From JAWWBG01 sp033721095 (lineage in GTDB: Bacteria > Actinomycetota > Nitriliruptoria > Nitriliruptorales > Nitriliruptoraceae): 9,481 nucleotides of DNA. Below, piece by piece: positions 5,994-9,481 of this stretch; the stretch's first letter is position 1; each line of letters starts with the position of its first letter. The position numbers and the translations under genes are program-made. The notes beneath the pieces are model-generated. The model saw only the letters and a program-made list of their open reading frames with translations, was not told the DNA's origin and searched no databases. The stretch is taken from NCBI GenBank assembly GCA_033721095.1, contig JAWWBG010000096.1:1-9481 (forward strand), read 5' to 3'.

Positions 5994-6787
5994 GCGACGC
6001 CCTCGCGCAGCGCCGCGACCGTCGCACGCACGCGCTCTGGTGCGGACTCGGGCGGCCCGTCGGCGACGGCGTTCACGACCGCGGAGCCCACGATCACGCC
6101 GTCGGCGTAGCCCGCAACGCGGGCAGCGTCGGCGGGCGTCTTGACGCCGATGCCGACGGCGACGGGCACGTCCGTGTGCTGACGGACTCGTCCGACGAGG
6201 ATCTGCGTGTCGTCCTGGGCGACGTCCTTGACACCCGTGACGCCCAACAGGCCTGCGGCGTAGACGAACCCCGTGGCGACCTCACCGATCCCGGCCAGCC
6301 GTTCATCAGTCGACACCGACGACGCCAGGAAGACCGTGGCGAGGTCCTGTGCCCGGGCCGCCTCGACCCACGGCGTGGCCTCGCTGGCCGGGAGATCCGG
6401 GAGGATGACGCCGTCGAGGCCGGCGGCCCTGCAGTCCTTCGCGAAGGCCGGGTAGCCGCGCGCATCCGCGATCGTCACGTAGGTCATGGGCAGGCACGGC
6501 ACCTCGACGCGGTCCGTGAGCTGGCGGCACACCTCGAAGTCGTCGTCGACCGTGAACCCCTGGTCCAACGCCAGCTGGTTCGCCGCCTGGATCGTCGGTC
6601 CATCCATCATGGGGTCGCTGAACGGAAAGCCCACCTCGATGACGTCCGCGCCAGCCTCGGCCGCGGCAACCAGGCATGCGAGTGACGTGGCGAGGTCCGG
6701 AAACCCAGCCGGGAGGTAGATGACGAGGGCGGCACGCCCCTCGGCATCGGCGCTGCGAAACGCCGCGGTCACGCGATCGGCGCTCAC
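5981..6787 (-). CDS. trpA: Tryptophan synthase alpha subunit
   Basis: TrpA, 268 residues, the usual length, cleaves indole-3-glycerol phosphate to indole and glyceraldehyde-3-phosphate and passes indole to TrpB through a tunnel. The catalytic Glu is E51 in DVIEVGFPFSDP, and the catalytic Asp is D62 in MMDGP. The phosphate site is seen in AGLLGVTG (178-185), VGIGVKTP (211-218) and GVIVGSAVV (230-238). The Met before D62, where enteric TrpA has Ala, also occurs in mycobacterial TrpA as I recall, so it is a lineage trait rather than a defect. The start is GTG at 6787, overlapping the trpB TGA as GTGA; GGAGG lies about 13 bases upstream. Its 3' end overlaps the opposing deacetylase gene by 13 bases, leaving no room for a terminator between them. 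Confidence 0.97.
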   Translation of the reverse strand: MSADRVTAAFRSADAEGRAALVIYLPAGFPDLATSLACLVAAAEAGADVIEVGFPFSDPMMDGPTIQAANQLALDQGFTVDDDFEVCRQLTDRVEVPCLPMTYVTIADARGYPAFAKDCRAAGLDGVILPDLPASEATPWVEAARAQDLATVFLASSVSTDERLAGIGEVATGFVYAAGLLGVTGVKDVAQDDTQILVGRVRQHTDVPVAVGIGVKTPADAARVAGYADGVIVGSAVVNAVADGPPESAPERVRATVAALREGVAQGT

Positions 6788-8019
6788 GACGTGGTGCCCT
6801 CCAGGGCCGGTCCCGAGCCGATCCCCTCGGCCATGCCGAGCTCGGCCATGACCCTGACGACCTCGTCGACGTCCTTGTCGCCTCGTCCGCTGAGGGTGAC
6901 GACGACACGCGCGCCCTCGTCGAGGAGGTTGCCGCCATGCTCGAGCAGCCAGCCGACGGCGTGCGATGGCTCGAGGGCCGGGATGATCCCCTCAAGCTCG
7001 GCGAGCCGCCGGAAGCCGCGCAGGGCCTCGACGTCGGTGGCCGACACGTACGTGGCCCGACCGATCGAGGCGAGGTGCGCGTGCTCGGGACCGACGCCCG
7101 GGTAGTCGAGCCCGGCCGAGATCGAATGGGCGGGCAGGACCTGGCCGTCGTCGTCCACGAGCGCGATGGAGCGGGCGCCGTGGAGAATCGCGTTGCGGCC
7201 CTTGCTGATCGTGGCCGCCGTCCGATCGGTCTCCACGCCGTCACCGGCGGCCTCGACGCCGATCAGCGCGACCTCCGGCACGTCGATCCAGTCGGCGAAC
7301 GTGCCGATGGCATTCGAGCCGCCACCGACGCAGGCGATGACGGCATCGGGCGCACCGCCCGCCTGCGCGCTGAACTGGGCCCTGGTCTCGGTCGAGATGA
7401 CGCGCTGGAGCTCCTTGACCATCGTCGGGAAGGGATGCGGTCCCATCGCCGAGCCGATCAGGTAGTGGGTGGTCTCGACGTTGGTGACCCAGTCTCGGAG
7501 CGCCTCGTTGATGGCGTCCTTGAGGGTCTGGGTGCCGGAGGTCACCGGGACGACCTCGGCCCCCAGCAGCTGCATGCGGACCACGTTGAGACGCTGGCGG
7601 CGGCAGTCCTCCGCACCCATGTAGACCGTGCATTCGAGGCCGAACAGTGCGGCTGCCGTGGCCGTGGCGACGCCGTGCTGGCCAGCGCCGGTCTCGGCGA
7701 TGACGCGCGGCTTGCCCATCCGCTGGGCCAGCAGCGCTTGGCCGACGACGTTGTTGACCTTGTGGGCGCCGGTGTGGGCCAGGTCCTCGCGCTTGAGCCA
7801 AACCTCGAAGCCGGCCTCCTCGGACAGTCGGGCCGCGTGGTAGAGCGGCGTGGGGCGGCCGCCGTAGTCCTTGAGGAGACCGGCCAGCTCGGCCCGGAAG
7901 CCGTCGTCCTTGGCCGCGTGCTCCCAGGCGTCGACGAGCTCGGCCAGGGCGAGCGACAAGGCCTCGGGGACGAACTGCCCGCCGAACTCACCGAAATAGC
8001 CCGATCGTGGCTCGGTCAT
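6784..8019 (-). CDS. trpB: Tryptophan synthase beta subunit
   Basis: TrpB, 411 residues, is the PLP enzyme that joins indole and L-serine to make L-tryptophan. It is the standard TrpB1 type, opening with GYFGEFGGQFVPEAL. PLP forms its Schiff base with K87 in HTGAHKVNN (82-90). ETGAGQHG (109-116) holds the catalytic Glu109 and the substrate-carboxylate loop. GGGSNA (232-237) binds the cofactor phosphate. E350 in PALEPSHA and SGRGDKD (377-383) complete the expected set; nothing essential is missing. The ATG at 8019 overlaps the trpC TGA as ATGA, with GGCAGG about nine bases upstream. The C-terminal tail after about residue 398 is variable. Expression should be linked to trpC and trpA by coupling at both ends. 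Confidence 0.98.
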   Translation of the reverse strand: MTEPRSGYFGEFGGQFVPEALSLALAELVDAWEHAAKDDGFRAELAGLLKDYGGRPTPLYHAARLSEEAGFEVWLKREDLAHTGAHKVNNVVGQALLAQRMGKPRVIAETGAGQHGVATATAAALFGLECTVYMGAEDCRRQRLNVVRMQLLGAEVVPVTSGTQTLKDAINEALRDWVTNVETTHYLIGSAMGPHPFPTMVKELQRVISTETRAQFSAQAGGAPDAVIACVGGGSNAIGTFADWIDVPEVALIGVEAAGDGVETDRTAATISKGRNAILHGARSIALVDDDGQVLPAHSISAGLDYPGVGPEHAHLASIGRATYVSATDVEALRGFRRLAELEGIIPALEPSHAVGWLLEHGGNLLDEGARVVVTLSGRGDKDVDEVVRVMAELGMAEGIGSGPALEGTTS

Positions 8020-8813
8020 GCGGCGGCCTGCCGTCCGGCGGCGACTAGCGCGGCAACTGCCTGGGTCGGGTTGGTCGCGGTCACCAGGCTCTCCCCCACC
8101 AGGACGGCGTCAGCGCCCATGGCCGCTGCGGCGATCACGTCCTCGGGCCCGCGAACGCCCGATTCGGCAACGGCGACCACGTCGGGCGGGATGGAGGGGC
8201 GCAGCCGGGCGAACGCGTCGCGATCCAGCTCGAAGGTCCGGAGGTCACGGGCGTTCACGCCCACGATCGTCGGGCCGACCGCCAGCGCGATCTCGAGCTC
8301 GACCTCGTCGTGGACCTCGATCAGCGTCTCGAGGCCCGCGTCGGTTGCCTCCTCGTGCAACGCCGCAAGGTCATCTGCGGGCAGCGCGGCGACGATCAGG
8401 AGGATGGCGGCAGCACCCGCATCAGCCGCCTGCCACACCTGGTGGGCGTCGACGATGAAGTCCTTGCGCAGGACCGGGCGGCCGACGGCGGCCGCAGCGC
8501 GGAGATCGTCGAGTGTGCCCTTGAAGCGTTCGGGCTCGGTGAGGACCGAGATGCCCGCCGCACCGCCGGTCGCGTAGGCGCGTGCCTGCGCCCGCGCGTC
8601 GAGATCGGGGGCCAGGTCGCCCTTCGACGGCGAGGCGCGCTTGATCTCGGCGATGACCTGGACGCCAGGCGCGGCGAGAGCGTCACGGAGTGACGGCGGT
8701 GCGTCGCCACGATCCTCCACGCGCGCACGCACGACAGCAATGGGCTCGGCCGCGCGCTCGGCTTCCACGCGTGCACGCGTGGAAGTCAGCAGGTCCTCGA
8801 GGAAGGCACTCAT
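8016..8813 (-). CDS. trpC: Indole-3-glycerol-phosphate synthase
   Basis: TrpC, 265 residues, closes the ring of CdRP to give indole-3-glycerol phosphate, the TrpA substrate. It is a stand-alone enzyme, not fused to TrpF. Catalytic motifs are VIAEIKRASPSKG (53-65, with E56 and K58), ISVLTEPERFKG (88-99), VLRKDFIVD (114-122, with K117), IEVHDE (165-170), GVNARDL (185-191, N187) and AESGVRG (216-222, E217). I chose the ATG at 8813 because it gives the family's usual N-terminus. The frame is open far upstream, but that would overlap the M28 gene. No convincing ribosome-binding site lies within 12 bases; GGCGAGG is about 20 bases away. Codons 11-18 form a perfect 24-bp palindrome. The gene ends in an ATGA overlap with trpB. 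Confidence 0.96.
   Translation of the reverse strand: MSAFLEDLLTSTRARVEAERAAEPIAVVRARVEDRGDAPPSLRDALAAPGVQVIAEIKRASPSKGDLAPDLDARAQARAYATGGAAGISVLTEPERFKGTLDDLRAAAAVGRPVLRKDFIVDAHQVWQAADAGAAAILLIVAALPADDLAALHEEATDAGLETLIEVHDEVELEIALAVGPTIVGVNARDLRTFELDRDAFARLRPSIPPDVVAVAESGVRGPEDVIAAAAMGADAVLVGESLVTATNPTQAVAALVAAGRQAAA
8762..8785. repeat. Perfect 24-bp palindrome inside the 5' end of trpC
   Basis: The 12-base arm CTTCCACGCGTG (8762-8773) is followed directly by its exact reverse complement (8774-8785). It contains two ACGCGT hexamers around a central GTGCAC. It lies about 29-52 bases inside trpC and encodes part of TSTRARVEA. In mRNA it could fold into a hairpin near the start of translation; in DNA it could bind a dimeric protein. 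Neither role is shown. Confidence 0.85.
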
Positions 8814-8841
8814 GGCCGGCCGAGGGTATGCCTCGCCGCGC
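8814..8841 (-). promoter_or_regulatory. Short gap between the M28 gene and trpC
   Basis: These 28 bases hold no terminator-like hairpin, no trp leader peptide and no clear ribosome-binding site next to the trpC ATG. TACCCT, a weak TAnnnT -10 candidate, ends about ten bases before the ATG. Co-transcription with the M28 gene, or a nearly leaderless trpC transcript, are both possible. Confidence 0.3.
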
Positions 8842-9481
8842 TCAGGGTTCGGCCCGCAGCCCCGCCAGGTCGGCCGCCACCAGCGAATCGACGAAGGCCA
8901 GCAGCAGCCCGCCGGCCCGCTCGAGCGCTTCCACCTGCAGGTGTTCGGCCGTGTCGTTGGCAGTGTGCAGGCGGCCATCGTCGTAGGTCCACAGGAACGC
9001 GGCGGGCAGCCCCGCGCGGGCGAACGGACCGTGATCGCTGATGTCGCCGCGAGCCTCCACCCGGAAGGGACCGAGCTCCCCCTCGGCGGCCACGACCCGG
9101 AGCCGATCGGCCAGGGTCCGGGGGCCTGCGTCGAACCAGCAGATGCAGGTGGAGGGACCGTGTCCGACCATGTCGACGACGAAGGCGGCCAGCACGTGCC
9201 CGCCGCGCCGAGCGACGTAGTCCTGGCTCCCCAGGTGGTGGACCCGCGGTTCGGCGGGCTGGAACTCCTCGGCGCCGAACCCCACGAACACGATCGGGAC
9301 CGGCAGGTCCCGGGACACGCGCTCGGCCGCAACGACCAGGACGCCGATGCCCGCGCCGTAGTTGGAGCGGTCCCTGCGGACGTTGCCGCGAGCGTAATCT
9401 TCGGCCTCGATCAAGATCGCACCATCTGGACTGGCACTGTCGAGGCGGTTGCCGTAGACCTCGGCCTGGGACAACAATTCG
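8842..9481 (-). CDS. M28-family metallopeptidase-like protein, 5' end cut by window edge
   Basis: The fragment covers the C-terminal 212 residues or so; the frame is open to the right edge. It resembles M28 zinc aminopeptidases. Retained features are FVGFGAEEF (catalytic and metal Glu pair, 9270-9265), the metal Asp in VVDMVG (9174-9172), SDHGPFARAGLPAAFLW, and the metal His in LHTANDT (8967-8965). The two earlier ligands seem to be missing. Where family members read AHxD there is EAEDY (from 9408), and where they read a GAxDNxSG-type motif there is NYGAGIGV (from 9360), with Gly in place of the bridging Asp. It may be inactive or bind metal differently. It ends 28 bases before trpC on the same strand, so it may share a transcript with the trp genes. 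Whether the missing N-terminus carries a signal peptide cannot be seen. Confidence 0.82.
   Translation of the reverse strand, partial: ELLSQAEVYGNRLDSASPDGAILIEAEDYARGNVRRDRSNYGAGIGVLVVAAERVSRDLPVPIVFVGFGAEEFQPAEPRVHHLGSQDYVARRGGHVLAAFVVDMVGHGPSTCICWFDAGPRTLADRLRVVAAEGELGPFRVEARGDISDHGPFARAGLPAAFLWTYDDGRLHTANDTAEHLQVEALERAGGLLLAFVDSLVAADLAGLRAEP

Noticed and set aside
5984..6070. Possible inactive TrpA or trp operon decay at the 3' end
   Set aside because: TrpA has normal length and all catalytic and phosphate-binding motifs; the overlap touches only the last few codons.
6937..8577. Long plus-strand open frame of about 546 codons opposite trpB and trpC
   Set aside because: It is antisense to clear trpB and trpC sequence, has no recognisable domain and no start signal.
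1..9481. CRISPR arrays, insertion sequences, phage genes or defence systems
   Set aside because: No spaced direct repeats, transposase, integrase, toxin or nuclease motifs were seen; the genes are metabolic, transport, envelope or regulatory.

Overview
The window is a dense, GC-rich piece of bacterial chromosome. It probably comes from an actinobacterium, or less likely another high-GC lineage such as a GC-rich Chloroflexota. Three things point to Actinomycetota. There is a PdtaR-type response regulator with an ANTAR domain. The TrpA loop reads SDPxMDGP with a GVTG phosphate loop, as I recall from mycobacterial TrpA. And trpCBA lies near the ANTAR regulator, a neighbourhood I recall from Mycobacterium and Streptomyces. 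The tRNA has no encoded CCA end. The assignment rests on reading the sequence, not on a search.

Layout from left to right. Positions 1-2172, minus strand: a polar amino-acid ABC importer in the order lipoprotein binding protein, permease, ATPase. The ATPase is cut by the left edge, and a strong hairpin lies between the binding-protein and permease genes. Positions 2257-3086, minus: a small coiled-coil protein gene translationally coupled to the PdtaR-like regulator. Positions 3308-3391, minus: tRNA-Leu(CAA), followed by a hairpin. Positions 3392-3537: a divergent intergenic region. Positions 3538-5993, plus: two coupled lipoprotein genes, a DUF4015 glycoside-hydrolase-like protein and a polysaccharide deacetylase. 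Positions 5981-8813, minus: trpA, trpB and trpC, transcribed trpC-trpB-trpA. Positions 8842-9481, minus: the 3' part of an M28-family peptidase gene that runs off the right edge.

The genes fall into four functional groups. The ABC importer takes up a polar amino acid. The regulator probably acts on transcription elongation through RNA; no kinase is visible. The two lipoproteins look like a surface polysaccharide-processing pair, one cutting and one deacetylating, as in the two-domain protein PgaB but on separate chains. TrpC, TrpB and TrpA perform the last steps of tryptophan synthesis. Adjacent genes overlap by exactly four bases (ATGA or GTGA) at five junctions.

Most of the window is ordinary core genome, and I see no phage, insertion sequence, CRISPR or defence system. 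The points most worth a second look are the lipoprotein pair, the M28 protein that seems to lack two metal ligands, the small coiled-coil partner of the regulator, a perfect 24-bp palindrome inside trpC, and the paired hairpins inside the importer operon.
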